From positions 1 through 44,854 of the forward strand of contig JAAUQD010000010.1 in NCBI GenBank assembly GCA_012032815.1: a stretch of DNA of 44,854 nucleotides, read 5' to 3'. The position numbers and the translations under genes were made by a program. Below are positions 18,871-29,848 of this stretch, one piece after another. Position 1 is the stretch's first letter. Each line of letters begins with the position of its first letter. The notes under the pieces are model-generated. The model worked only from the letters and a program-made list of their open reading frames with translations. It was not told the origin of the DNA and ran no database searches. Source of the stretch: Flammeovirgaceae bacterium. GTDB taxonomy: Bacteria; Bacteroidota; Bacteroidia; Cytophagales; Cyclobacteriaceae.

Positions 18871-20399
18871 CTGTTTTCTTATTAAAGTTTATTGTAATTG
18901 TTGTTCCCACATTTTCCTTACTTTCCAAAGTAATTTCGCCACCCATCGAATCCACTTGATTCTTAACCATGAAAAGTCCAATTCCCCGGCTATCAGGATG
19001 CCGGTGAAAAGTTTTTCTCATTTTAAAAATCAGATGACCATACTTCTTCAGGTTAATACCAAGTCCATTATCTGAAACCTTAAGCACTACATTGCCATTT
19101 ATTGACTGAGTCTTAAAATGTATTTTAGGTGTTAAATTATGTTGGCGATATTTCAAAGCATTGCTTAAAAGATTTAAGAAAATACTTTCTAAATAAATGT
19201 TAACGTAGTTAACGGTGGGGGCTTGATCAAAGTTTGAGGTTACTATCGCATCGATCTCCGAAATCTTGGCATGAAACATCTGCAATACGCGATTAAACAC
19301 ATCAGAAAATTCCAGTTGTTGACGCTCAATATTTTCGTTTTGTTTAATCTTTAAACTTCGTTCAATTCCTGCATTGTTATTAATAACGATTTGCTTGTCT
19401 GTTGTAGCAATTCGAGAATCTCATCTTTTTCTTCTTGTGTACTGGTTTGCTTTAATAAATCAAGCAGCGTACTGATGTTGCCCACCGGAGATCGGAGATT
19501 GTGAGAAACAATCTGTGTAAATTCTTCCAGTTGATCATTTTTTCGAGTAAGATTTTGTGCAATGGAAGACAGCCTTGTTTTTTCCTGTAGCAAAAGTTGT
19601 TCAGCTTTTTTTCTTTCTGTAATGTCTCTAAACTCGGTTACGCGCACTGTTTTACCTGAGTATGGAATGCTCTTACCCTGCACTTCAAGAAATACTTTTG
19701 ATCCATCCTTTCGTATGCCCTCAACATCATAAGGTTTGTCATGTCCAGATTGAATGTTGTCCATAACCAGCTTCCTATAAATTGGATCAATGAGTTGGAG
19801 GCCATTCATTCCGATGAGTTGGTCAAGAGGGTATCCTGTAATATCCGATAATCCCTGATTCGCATCGATCATTACACCATCCTCATGTATGCATATACCT
19901 CCGAAAGAGGCCTCCTGAAGTCGTTTGAAGCGTGCCTGACTTTCTTTAAGATTTTCTTCATACCTAACCTGATTCGTGATGTCTCGAAAACTCCACACAC
20001 GACCTACAACACGATCGGCAATTCGTTGTGGTTTGGAGTATCGCTGAAATACCCGACTATCCTTAAAGTGAATGATATCTTCGCTTGATAATGTTGGATT
20101 ACTATAAAGATATTTGACTTTTCAAGGAAAAGATCGGGGTCTGTCAGCTGATCAAGCACATGAGCAATTAATTTATTGTCATCTTGCTCACGGACAAGGG
20201 TGGGAGGTATGTGCCATAGTCTTAAAAACTTCTTATTGAAAGCAGATACTTTACCGGTTGAATCAACAACTAAAATTCCATCAGCTGTAGATTCAATTGT
20301 TGCAGTAAGCAATGAAAGAGATTCCTGAAGTTTGTGTTGAGCCGATTTCATTTTGTCCGATTCAACATTTCTTTCATTTAGTACTTTGAAATCACTCAT
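18863..20399 (-). CDS. PAS-domain sensor histidine kinase, split by two single-base frameshifts (about 19353 and 20113)
   Basis: Three ORFs: PAS (20004-20399), PAS-PAC plus HisKA VSHNLRSPVGNISTLLDLL (19351-19998), HATPase with LLSNALKYR...GLGI...RGIGLFMVKN (18863-19300). One added base at each junction restores a single frame. Confidence 0.87.
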
Positions 20400-20593
20400 T
20401 CTAACGGTTTAACATGAATAGTTGAAGTCTGTTCATTTGCACTGCTCACTAAAACGTACTCCATAATTTCATCTCCAAAAGCTCCTAAAAGGTAAGAAGT
20501 TAAGGTGACCTAAAAAGTAATATTTTGGCAAAAAGCTTACTTTGGTTGGAATAAACAGAAAGAAATTACACTTTGTAAAAAAAACTAAAACTT

Positions 20594-20965
20594 ATGCTTA
20601 AAGAATTCAGAGACTTTGCCATGCGGGGTAACGTAATCGACCTGGCCGTTGGCGTTGTAATTGGAACTGCGTTTAATGCCATTGTTACCTCCCTGGTGGG
20701 CGATATTTTTATGCCCATTATAGGAGTTATGACCGGGGGTTTAAATTTTGCCGGTTTGGCCTATTCGACAGGGCAGGCATCCATTGCCTACGGCATGTTT
20801 CTCCAAGCAACTTTTGTGTTTATCATCACTGCTTTTGCCTTGTTTTTAATGATAAAGGGAATTAACAAGATGAAAAGTGACAAGCCAAAACAGCCGGCTG
20901 CACCCGCTGAACCCCCAGCCGATATAAAATTGCTAATTGAAATACGGGATTTATTGAAAAAGTAG
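20594..20965 (+). CDS. mscL: Large-conductance mechanosensitive channel
   Basis: MLKEFRDFAMRGNVIDLAVGVVIGTAFNAIVTSLVGDIFMPIIG. Confidence 0.96.
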   Translation: MLKEFRDFAMRGNVIDLAVGVVIGTAFNAIVTSLVGDIFMPIIGVMTGGLNFAGLAYSTGQASIAYGMFLQATFVFIITAFALFLMIKGINKMKSDKPKQPAAPAEPPADIKLLIEIRDLLKK

Positions 20966-20969
20966 AATT

Positions 20970-21860
20970 CTATTTTCGGAAACGCGCAGCAACGACTAGA
21001 TCTTTGCTTCCCGCTTTATATTGGTAAAATCCTGATCCGGTTTTTACTCCTTTGTGTCCTGCTAGTACCATATTCACAAGGAGCGGACACGGAGCGTATT
21101 TTGGATTTCCGAATCCCTGATGTAAAACCTGAAGGATAGAGAGGCACACATCTAACCCAATGAAGTCAGCCAATTGCAACGGACCCATAGGATGGGCCAT
21201 TCCCAACTTCATAACAGTATCAATTTCCTCCACACCGGCTACACTTTCATGTAAGCTGTAAACCGCTTCATTTATCATCGGCATAAGAATGCGATTGGCT
21301 ATAAAACCAGGGTAGTCATTTACTTCAACAGGCGTTTTACCTAGTTTCCTGGAAATATCCATGATTGTACTGGTCACTGAATCACTTGTATTATACCCTC
21401 GAATTACCTCTACCAGTTTCATTACGGGTACAGGATTCATAAAATGCATACCTATAACTTTTTCCGGATTTTTAGTTACCGAAGCAATTTTAGTAATAGA
21501 TATCGAGGAGGTATTTGTGGCCAGGATAGCATTGGGCTTACTCGCATCGTCCATTTCTTTAAAGATTTTCAACTTCAAAGACTCGTTTTCTGTTGCTGCC
21601 TCAATGATAAGATCGGCATTGGAAACACCTTCCTTCAAAGTAGTAGTAATTGACAGGTATGCCAATGCTTGTTTTTTTATCTCCTCAGTGATAATTTTTT
21701 TTTCAACCTGCCTTCCCAGATTTTTTTCAATCACCTGCTGTGCTTTTTTTAATGCATCCTCAGAAACATCAATTAAAGAAACAGAGTATCCATGTTGAGC
21801 AAAAACATGTGCAATTCCATTTCCCATTGTACCGGCACCGATAACCGAAATATTTTTCAT
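20970..21860 (-). CDS. 3-hydroxybutyryl-CoA dehydrogenase family
   Basis: VIGAGTMGNGIAHVFAQHGY...ATNTSSISITKIA...GMHFMNPVPVMKLVEVI...DYPGFIANRILMPMINEA. Confidence 0.94.
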   Translation of the reverse strand: MKNISVIGAGTMGNGIAHVFAQHGYSVSLIDVSEDALKKAQQVIEKNLGRQVEKKIITEEIKKQALAYLSITTTLKEGVSNADLIIEAATENESLKLKIFKEMDDASKPNAILATNTSSISITKIASVTKNPEKVIGMHFMNPVPVMKLVEVIRGYNTSDSVTSTIMDISRKLGKTPVEVNDYPGFIANRILMPMINEAVYSLHESVAGVEEIDTVMKLGMAHPMGPLQLADFIGLDVCLSILQVLHQGFGNPKYAPCPLLVNMVLAGHKGVKTGSGFYQYKAGSKDLVVAARFRK

Positions 21861-21908
21861 TTCCCTTTGTTAGATATTTTATATTCACACAAATATAGTG
21901 CTTAGGAT

Positions 21909-22406
21909 ATGCCAGAAAAGAAACGAATCAAGAACTTATCTACCCGTTGGCTTAAACCCTTTAAAGTTTTGGCCATTGGAATTTATGTTACTTTTTGTTT
22001 AATGCTCCTTTGGATGGTTCTTCAGGAACCCGGCCTAAAGAATATCATTTTCAGCTTACTTCAGTTTGGTATATACTTTTATGGAGGGTATTTCCTAATC
22101 AGGATGTCCGCAAAACTTTATCATGTTGAATTTGATGATGAATTTCTATATGTCCTGTCCAGGAAGCAAGATCTGATCATTCCCCTGGAGAATATTAGGT
22201 CAGTTGAAATTTCAACCTTAGGCGGAACATATAAAGTAAACCTTTTTAACCCGGAACAATTGGGAGCTGAGTTTTACTTTAAGCCTTCCTTATTGTATCC
22301 GCTTAATTATAAGATAAAGGATGCAACGGTAAACTTGCTTAGAAGAAACATTGATTTGGCAAAACGCAAGCAAACAAAGCTTCCTGCAAATGCCTTGATG
22401 AGTTAG
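21909..22406 (+). CDS. Conserved membrane protein with PH-like cytoplasmic part, unknown function
   Basis: Two N-terminal TMs, then VEFDDEFLYVLSRKQDLIIPLENIRSVEIS. Confidence 0.55.
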   Translation: MPEKKRIKNLSTRWLKPFKVLAIGIYVTFCLMLLWMVLQEPGLKNIIFSLLQFGIYFYGGYFLIRMSAKLYHVEFDDEFLYVLSRKQDLIIPLENIRSVEISTLGGTYKVNLFNPEQLGAEFYFKPSLLYPLNYKIKDATVNLLRRNIDLAKRKQTKLPANALMS

Positions 22407-22813
22407 GCCTGGTATTTTCTCAGGTGCGGAAGAATTTTGCTATCGGATTTTACATTTTCAAGTTTTAGTATGTCAGTTGGCTTCTGACAGAAAACAGCAT
22501 GTCCATTATATATGGCGATGGGTCCTTTAATAAGATGAGGGTAGTGAGACAATACTTCAAGCCATCCATTCATAGTGTACTTGTTTCCAGCCACTTTATT
22601 CTGATAGTCCAGTTGTGATTTATCAAGTAATTTTTTGGGTTCTAGCTTGAGCATGTTTACAATTTCCTTCCAGTACATCGGAGATAACTTCTCCTGAATA
22701 ACATTCACTTCATTCACATTCTTGCAAATCGATAAGGCCATTGCTTTTGTTTGCTTACCGGGGCTCGTTTGCGGGTTATACAGCAAGAACAGTTCATTGT
22801 GATGAAATTGCAT
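22403..22813 (-). CDS. ArsC/Spx-like thioredoxin-fold protein lacking the catalytic Cys
   Basis: LYNPQTSPGKQTKAMALS at the NPxCSKSR position; C-terminal PIAIYNGHAVFCQKPTDILKL. Confidence 0.6.
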   Translation of the reverse strand: MQFHHNELFLLYNPQTSPGKQTKAMALSICKNVNEVNVIQEKLSPMYWKEIVNMLKLEPKKLLDKSQLDYQNKVAGNKYTMNGWLEVLSHYPHLIKGPIAIYNGHAVFCQKPTDILKLENVKSDSKILPHLRKYQA

Positions 22814-22864
22814 GGTTGAGGTTTTAACTGAGTGAATTTACAAGAAAATAAACTCAGGGTCAAA

Positions 22865-23247
22865 TCATTGATTCAGAAGCGATTCAATCGTAATTTCCTG
22901 TGAGCGACCCATGGCACTGAATCGTACGACAAGTCCATTGAATGGAGTTTGCTGAGAGCCGCATTCCGAACTGCTCATCGTATAGATGAAGAATTTTTGG
23001 TTTCTCTGGTAAAGTTGAATCTTGTCAGGCTTACCCAACAACTTCATAATTTGACTTTCTGTAAGTTCCAGAAGCTTTTCTTTTGATCAAAAAGATTGTC
23101 AATCATAATTTTCCGATCGCCAAGACATCCGTTCTTGTCGACTTCCCATTTTTTCCCGTCAAAATCTGATAGCTCAGGAAGGGGATGCTGACATCCATTA
23201 AGGATAAAGAGGATGAAAAGAAAACTAATTATTTTGAAGCCTGACAT
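22865..23247 (-). CDS. Small lipoprotein, frameshifted at about 23076-23079
   Basis: MSGFKIISFLFILFILNGC lipobox; joins KLLELTESQIMKLLGKPDKIQLYQRNQKFFIYTMSSSECG if one base is added in the TTTT run. Confidence 0.6.
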
Positions 23248-24451
23248 GTGATGTGGCAAAATAGTACAAAGCAACAGAGATGAACAAATAGCTCATAGAA
23301 ACCAAATGTAGAATTGGTGGCCAGCTCTGGAGTAATGTCAATACGATTAAAAGGATTGGATACAAAATAATTCGGAACCATTCGGCCAGGTAAACCCATT
23401 TTTTATTTTCAAATAAAACACCACAATTAACAACGGTAAAGGAAATGATGATCGTAACCAGTGCCTTTTCGATCATACTAAATTCTGACTGATTGAATAA
23501 AAATAAACCTGTGCCAACTAAACATAAAATGTATTGAAAAAGGACATAATAGTTGAGTTTAAATGAGGCAGGTGTTTCAAATTTTTGATACGTCTCTTTA
23601 GAAACTTCAGGAGCACTTCGGTAGCCTCCCAGGTTTTCCGGCATCCAACCGGGTTTCATAAACAAGTACTTGATTTTGTCTTTCCAGTTTGAAATGCGCT
23701 TCAGGTCTTTACCCATCTCTGCATAATGACTAAAATTTGCCCACACCGCATTCCAACTGTTAATGGGTTTTGTAATTCCATAGGTAGGTCTTTCTTCTTC
23801 GGGTTGAAAAGTACCAAACATCCTGTCCCAGATTATCAGTGTGCCCGCGTGATTTTTATCAATGTACTTAGGATTTCGCCCATGATGCACTCTGTGGTGT
23901 GAAGGTGTGTTCATAAACCACTCCAGAAAGCCAAGCTTGTTTATTGTTTCTGTATGAATCCAAAATTGATATAAGGTGTTGAGTGCTGAGATCAGGACGA
24001 AGTCCAGGGTTTCGAAGCCAATAAGAGCGAGAGGAAGATTAAAAGCAAAAGTCCAGACAACCTGAAAACTGCTTTGCCGAAGGGCAACGGATAGATTGTA
24101 CTCTTCACTTTGGTGATGAACGACATGTCCACCCCAAAAAAGATTTATTTCATGGCTCATCCGGTGAGCCCAGTAATAGGCGAGGTCTACCAGGAAAAAC
24201 AAAGCCACCCAATACATCCAGTTTTTCTCCAGTTGGAAGATGGCAAAGTTGTGAAACAGAATCTCATAAACCCCTATAGCAAGGATTTTCAAAAATAAGC
24301 CTGAGAGTTGCGAGGTCACGCCACAGCTTAAGTTGGCAATGGAGTCGGGCAACCGGTAGAGATTTTTATGAGAAAGTCTTTCAACAACCAGTTCTATCCC
24401 AATTAAAACAAAAAAAATAGGAATAGATAATACGATCGGATTCAGATTCAC
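23225..24451 (-). CDS. Sterol desaturase / fatty acid hydroxylase family protein
   Basis: Histidine motifs HRMSHE, HHQSEEYN and HHRVHH. Confidence 0.9.
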   Translation of the reverse strand: MNLNPIVLSIPIFFVLIGIELVVERLSHKNLYRLPDSIANLSCGVTSQLSGLFLKILAIGVYEILFHNFAIFQLEKNWMYWVALFFLVDLAYYWAHRMSHEINLFWGGHVVHHQSEEYNLSVALRQSSFQVVWTFAFNLPLALIGFETLDFVLISALNTLYQFWIHTETINKLGFLEWFMNTPSHHRVHHGRNPKYIDKNHAGTLIIWDRMFGTFQPEEERPTYGITKPINSWNAVWANFSHYAEMGKDLKRISNWKDKIKYLFMKPGWMPENLGGYRSAPEVSKETYQKFETPASFKLNYYVLFQYILCLVGTGLFLFNQSEFSMIEKALVTIIISFTVVNCGVLFENKKWVYLAEWFRIILYPILLIVLTLLQSWPPILHLVSMSYLFISVALYYFATSHVRLQNN

Positions 24452-24490
24452 CTGAAAATATTGGTTTATTTGCAGCCAAATTTAAGTACA

Positions 24491-24937
24491 ATGGTTTTAA
24501 AACTATTTAAGGCAGTCTGGTTTATTTCACTATGTGCTGTTATGCTGAACCTCTTATATACCTATGCTTCACTTCCTGAGGTTGTAGCGTTCGAAGAGGT
24601 AAGCAGTGGGGTAGTGGTTGCCCGGGATGGATTATTTTACGGTGTTTTACTTGCTGTCGCAATGGTTAACGTACTTTCCTTCATAATGAAAAAATTCTAC
24701 TCTAGTGGAGAGGATTTTAATACCTGGCTGCATGGATTAATCATTTCATTAAATATTTTCTTTATTGTTTCCATATCGTTCATTGGGCTGTACAATAGTG
24801 GTGAGCGCTTTGATTACAATCGCTTAGGACCACTAATTTTTGGGAGCCTGATCCTTATTGTAATCTGGGCTGCAAGTTGGCCGTCCTATCAATTGTGGAG
24901 GCGGTTAACAGATAAAGCTATAGTTGGAAATAAATAG
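24491..24937 (+). CDS. Multi-TM hypothetical protein
   Basis: 4-TM pattern; start probably MVLKLFKAVWFISLCAVML. Confidence 0.5.
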   Translation: MVLKLFKAVWFISLCAVMLNLLYTYASLPEVVAFEEVSSGVVVARDGLFYGVLLAVAMVNVLSFIMKKFYSSGEDFNTWLHGLIISLNIFFIVSISFIGLYNSGERFDYNRLGPLIFGSLILIVIWAASWPSYQLWRRLTDKAIVGNK

Positions 24938-25124
24938 ATTGGTCATCTGAATATCAGATAGTTGTATACGATCTGTTCAGAAATAATTGTAGTTCATGTT
25001 TTGGTTGAAACTCTTGACATCACTCTAAAAATTACTTTATTGGTGGAGAGAAATCATTTTTTAGACTTTGGTAATCTCTCAGATTAATTTTTTTATCGGG
25101 TTCACGGTTTCATATTGATCATTT

Positions 25125-27000
25125 ATGGCGAAGGAATTATTTGAATACAATGAGTCGAGTATTAAATCTCTGGACTGGCGCGAGCATATTCGACTGCGTC
25201 CGGGGATGTACATCGGTAAACTGGGCGATGGATCGGCAAAGGATGATGGCATTTATGTGCTGGTAAAGGAGGTAGTTGACAATTCCATTGATGAGCACAT
25301 GATGGGTTATGGTAAGATGATCGATATTAAGATCAATGAGCACCGTGTTTCCGTTCGCGATTATGGCAGGGGTATCCCCTTGGGTAAGGTTGTGGATTGT
25401 GTGTCAAAGATTAATACAGGTGCCAAGTACGATTCCAATGCTTTTCAAAAATCGGTTGGCCTTAATGGTGTCGGTACCAAAGCCGTCAACGCACTTTCTG
25501 ACTATTTTAAAGTTCAGGCTTATCGCGATGGTCAAACTAAAATAGCAGAATTCAAGAAGGGTAAGATTTCAAATGATTCCCGAATTGGAAAAAGCAGCGA
25601 TCGCAATGGAACTTTAATAACGTTTGAGCCGGACGGCTCCGTTTTCAAAAACTTTCATTATATACCTGAGTACCTGGAGGATCTGATGTGGAATTATGCC
25701 TTCCTTAACGCGGGTCTGACCATCAACTTCAATGGAAAAAAGTTCTTTTCAAAAAAACGGATTGTTGGATCTGTTGGAACAGAAATCTACAAATGAGGAG
25801 AACCGGTACCCGATTATACATCTTAAGGGAGAAGATATCGAGGTAGCGCTTACTCACGGAAACCAGTATGGAGAGGAATATTACAGCTTTGTAAACGGCC
25901 AGCACACCACACAGGGAGGAACACATCTTTCGGCATTTCGTGAGGGTGTTGTTAAGGCAGTAAGGGAATATTATAAAAAGGATTTTGATGCGTCCGATAT
26001 CAGGGCCAGCATCATCGCAGCTATAGCAGTAAGGGTACAGGAACCTGTTTTTGAATCACAGACGAAGACTAAGCTGGGATCTATTCATATGGCTCCCAAC
26101 GGAGCAACAGTACGTTCATTTGTAAGCGAGTTTGTTTCAAAAGAATTGGAAATCTATCTGCACAAAAATCAGACTGCTGCAGATGCGCTACTGAAGAGGA
26201 TTCAGCAATCGGAGCGGGAGCGCAAAGAGATAGCCGGAATAAAGAAGCTAGCCAATGAGCGGGCTAAAAAAGCGAATCTTCATAATAAGAAATTGCGCGA
26301 CTGCCGATTCCATCTTAATGAAAAGGGGGAGAAGGCGGGAGCATCCATGATTTTTATAACAGAAGGAGATTCGGCCAGCGGCTCGATAACAAAATGCCGG
26401 GATGTGGAAACCCAGGCTGTATTTAGCCTTAGAGGTAAGCCGTTGAACTGCTTTGGATTAACAAAAAAGGTTGTCTATGAAAACGAGGAGTTCAATTTGT
26501 TGCAGCACGCATTGAATATTGAGGATGGCCTTGAGGGCCTCAGGTATAACCAGGTAATTGTTTCAACAGATGCGGATGTGGATGGCATGCATATCAGACT
26601 GTTATTGTTGACTTTTTTCCTTCAGTTCTTTCCGGATTTGGTCAAAGCAGGACATGTTTTTATTCTGGAAACCCCATTGTTCAGAGTTCGGAATAAAAAA
26701 GAAACGATATACTGTTATTCTGAAGAAGAAAAGCAGGCAGCAGTAAACAAGTTGGGGAGCAAACCTGAAATAACCCGGTTTAAGGGTCTTGGAGAGATAT
26801 CGCCTGATGAATTCAAAAATTTCATTGGCGAGGATATCCGGCTTCAGCCGGTAATCCTTAAAAAGGACAACCAATTGGCCAGGTTGCTTGAGTTCTATAT
26901 GGGAAAAAACACGCCCGATCGACAAGATTTCATTATTGATAATCTCAGAATAGAAATGGATGAAGTGAAAGGTGAACTTGAGGAAGCTGTTGCTGAATAA
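25125..27000 (+). CDS. parE: DNA topoisomerase IV subunit B (GyrB-like), frameshifted in an A7 run at 25751-25757
   Basis: [38 protein letters not shown]...[32 protein letters not shown]. Two ORFs join if one A is removed. Confidence 0.93.
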
Positions 27001-27036
27001 ATATTTAAAGAAACTCTAAATCGCTCTGATAAATAG

Positions 27037-29736
27037 ATGAGTAAGAAGAAAATTTCAAAAAGGAAGGCACGGAAATCACTCCCTCCTCAAGAAGAAGATG
27101 TTATCCATGATGTAATTCACCTGGACGGACTCTATAAGAATTGGTTTTTGGATTATGCTTCTTATGTAATTCTTGAAAGAGCGGTTCCAAGCATCAAAGA
27201 TGGTTTAAAACCCGTTCAGCGCAGAATCTTGCACGCTATGCATGAGATGGACGATGGGAGATACAATAAGGTAGCCAACGTTATTGGTAGTTCCATGCAG
27301 TATCATCCACACGGTGATGCGGCAATTAGGGATGCTATTGTTCATATTGGTCAAAAAGACCTTGTCATTGACACACAGGGAAACTGGGGAGATGTGCGCA
27401 CGGGAGACAGTTCGGCCGCACCGCGGTACATTGAGGCGCGTCTTTCAAAGTTTGCGCTGGAGGTTGCTTTTAATTCCGACACTACCGAATGGCAACTTTC
27501 TTATGATGGCCGTAAGAAGGAGCCTGTTTCGTTGCCCGTCAAGTTTCCTTTGCTTTTACAGCAGGGGGTGGAGGGAATTGCCGTGGGACTTTCCACTAAA
27601 ATACTGCCCCATAATTTTCATGAATTAATAAAGGCATCCATTGATGCCCTAAAAGGTAAAAATCCTAAAATCTATCCGGATTTTCCTACCGGGGGTTATG
27701 CCGATTTCTCAGAGTATGATCAGGGATATAGAGGCGGAAAAATTAAGGTTCGGGCTAAAATTGAAATAGTTGACAAAAAATCGTTGGTTATCAAAGAGAT
27801 ACCACATGGAACCACAACTCTTTCATTAATAGATTCCATAGTTAAAGCGAGCGAGAAAGGTAAAATCAAAATCAAGCAAATCATCGACAACACGGCTCAG
27901 GATGTCGAAATTCAGATACACCTGCAGTCCGGTCAGTCGCCTGAAATTGCGATGGATGCTCTCTTTGCGTTCACCGACTGTGAAGTATCTATTTCACCCA
28001 ATGCCTGTGTCATCGTAGAGGGCAAGCCACAGTTCATGAAAGTGAATGAGATTCTCAAGTTTAATGTTGAGGACACAACCAATTTATTAAAGCTTGAACT
28101 GGAAATAAAGCGTGATCATCTGAAGGAGCGGATCCTTTTCAGCTCCCTGGAGAAAATATTTATTGAAAAGCGAATTTATCGGGACATTGAAGAATGCGAA
28201 ACCTTTGAAGATGTAATCAAAACAATCGACAAAGGATTAAAACCATTTAAGAAGCAATTCTATAGAGAAATTACAGAGGAGGATATCATTCGACTGACAG
28301 AAATCAAGATCAAGCGTATTTCAAAATACGATTCATTCAAAGCGGATGATTTGCTTCGCGACCTTGAAAAAGAGTTAAAAGAAACGTTGCATAACCTTAA
28401 AAACCTGGTAGAATTCGCGATAGCGTATTACCAAAATCTTTTAAGCAAATATGGTAAGGGTCGCGAAAGGAAAACGGAGATAAAGAGCTTCCAAAGCATA
28501 ACAGCAGTGGAGGTAATCGCCAATAATCAGAAGTTATATGTCAATAGGGCTGATGGATTTGTGGGGTGGGGATTAAAGCGAGACGAGTTCATTGCCGAAT
28601 GTTCAGAGATTGACGACATCATTGCCATCCGAAAAGATGGTAAAGCAGTTGTCTCCAGAATTTCTGAACGGGTGTTTATGGGGAAAGACATTTTATATGC
28701 GGGTGTTTGGAAAAAAGGAGATGACCGTATGATCTTCAACATGATTTACAGCGATGGAAAATCCGGAAAGTCATTTGTTAAGCGGTTTGCAATTCCTGCT
28801 ATTATACGGGATAAGGAATACGACTTGGGTCAAAACAATCCAAACAGCCGGGTCCATTACCTGAGCGCTAATCCCAATGGCGAAGCAGAAGTTGTTGAAA
28901 TCAAACTCACCGCTTCATCATCAGCAAGGAAGAAAATTTTTGAATTTGATTTTTCAGAACTGGAAGTGAAAGGAAGGGGTGCTCGCGGAAACACCCTAAC
29001 CAAGTACCCGATTCGGAAGGTAGATTTTAAGGAATCGGGAGGGTCTACGCTGGGCGGCCTTGAGCTGTGGTATGATGATGCTTCGGGTAAGCTAAATAAA
29101 GATACCAGAGGGAAATTCTTAGGGAAGTTCAACCATGAGGATAAGATAATCACCTTTACCCGGGGTGGTACCTACCGCATTTCAGGCTTTGATCTTACAA
29201 CGCGTTTTGAAGCAGAAAAAACACTAAACGTTGAAAAATTCAATCCTAAAAAAGTTGTGTCTGCTGTCTACTGGGATGGCCAAAGCAAGCAACCATTTGT
29301 AAAGCGTTTCCAGATTGAAACCATTACACCTGATAAGGAATTTGGATTTATTTCTGAAGCCATTGGCTCCCGACTTGAATTTGCAACCCAGGCCGACAAT
29401 CCCGAGCTGGAAATAGAAGTCGTAAAAGGAAAATCAAAGTCAAAGCAAAAGGAAGTTATTAACCTCGAAGATGTCATTGACGTGAAAGGGTGGAAGGCTA
29501 TGGGTAATCGGTTGTCCACATTTAAAGTCACAAAAATTTCTGCAATTGCTGAAGAGGAAGAAATAGAAGCTGAAGTGGAGGAACCACGTAAGGAAAAAGT
29601 AAAAAAAAAAAGAAGAACCGCAACCAAAGCAAAGCCAAACAAAATTATTCGCAGAAGCCCCAAGTCAAAAAAAGCAAAGAGTCAAAAAAATACCTCAAAA
29701 GGCAAAAGCAAAAAAAGAAAAGGTAAACGGAAATAA
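27037..29736 (+). CDS. parC: DNA topoisomerase IV subunit A with Lys/Arg-rich C-terminal tail
   Basis: YASYVILERAVPSIKDGLKPVQRRILHAMHEMDDGRYNKVANVIGSSMQYHPHGD; tail KKKRRTATKAKPNKIIRRSPKSKKAKSQKNTSKGKSKKRKGKRK. Confidence 0.94.
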   Translation: MSKKKISKRKARKSLPPQEEDVIHDVIHLDGLYKNWFLDYASYVILERAVPSIKDGLKPVQRRILHAMHEMDDGRYNKVANVIGSSMQYHPHGDAAIRDAIVHIGQKDLVIDTQGNWGDVRTGDSSAAPRYIEARLSKFALEVAFNSDTTEWQLSYDGRKKEPVSLPVKFPLLLQQGVEGIAVGLSTKILPHNFHELIKASIDALKGKNPKIYPDFPTGGYADFSEYDQGYRGGKIKVRAKIEIVDKKSLVIKEIPHGTTTLSLIDSIVKASEKGKIKIKQIIDNTAQDVEIQIHLQSGQSPEIAMDALFAFTDCEVSISPNACVIVEGKPQFMKVNEILKFNVEDTTNLLKLELEIKRDHLKERILFSSLEKIFIEKRIYRDIEECETFEDVIKTIDKGLKPFKKQFYREITEEDIIRLTEIKIKRISKYDSFKADDLLRDLEKELKETLHNLKNLVEFAIAYYQNLLSKYGKGRERKTEIKSFQSITAVEVIANNQKLYVNRADGFVGWGLKRDEFIAECSEIDDIIAIRKDGKAVVSRISERVFMGKDILYAGVWKKGDDRMIFNMIYSDGKSGKSFVKRFAIPAIIRDKEYDLGQNNPNSRVHYLSANPNGEAEVVEIKLTASSSARKKIFEFDFSELEVKGRGARGNTLTKYPIRKVDFKESGGSTLGGLELWYDDASGKLNKDTRGKFLGKFNHEDKIITFTRGGTYRISGFDLTTRFEAEKTLNVEKFNPKKVVSAVYWDGQSKQPFVKRFQIETITPDKEFGFISEAIGSRLEFATQADNPELEIEVVKGKSKSKQKEVINLEDVIDVKGWKAMGNRLSTFKVTKISAIAEEEEIEAEVEEPRKEKVKKKRRTATKAKPNKIIRRSPKSKKAKSQKNTSKGKSKKRKGKRK

Positions 29737-29797
29737 TGGTAACGCGAAGCTCTTTGGAGTTGGGGATACGATTGAACTGGAGCTATAGGAGCACTAA

Positions 29798-29823
29798 AAA
29801 GGCCATCTATTCAGACAGCCTTT
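29798..29823 (-). terminator. Hairpin AAAGGC...GCCTTT followed by T5 on the minus strand
   Basis: Lies in the convergent gap between parC and the 29849-30307 gene; internal TCT/AGA pairing. Confidence 0.5.
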
Positions 29824-29848
29824 ACTAGTTAATGTTTGCGTTTCTTAA

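Noticed and set aside
20510-20570. AAAGTAA...TTACTTT inverted repeat upstream of mscL
   Set aside because: Short arms with a long spacer in AT-rich DNA and no obvious regulator; too weak to call.
25021-25076. TTGACA-like box and GAGAGA...TCTCTC inverted repeat upstream of parE
   Set aside because: Bacteroidota promoters do not use the TTGACA/TATAAT pair, and the stem is only 6 bp in AT-rich sequence; not distinguishable from chance.
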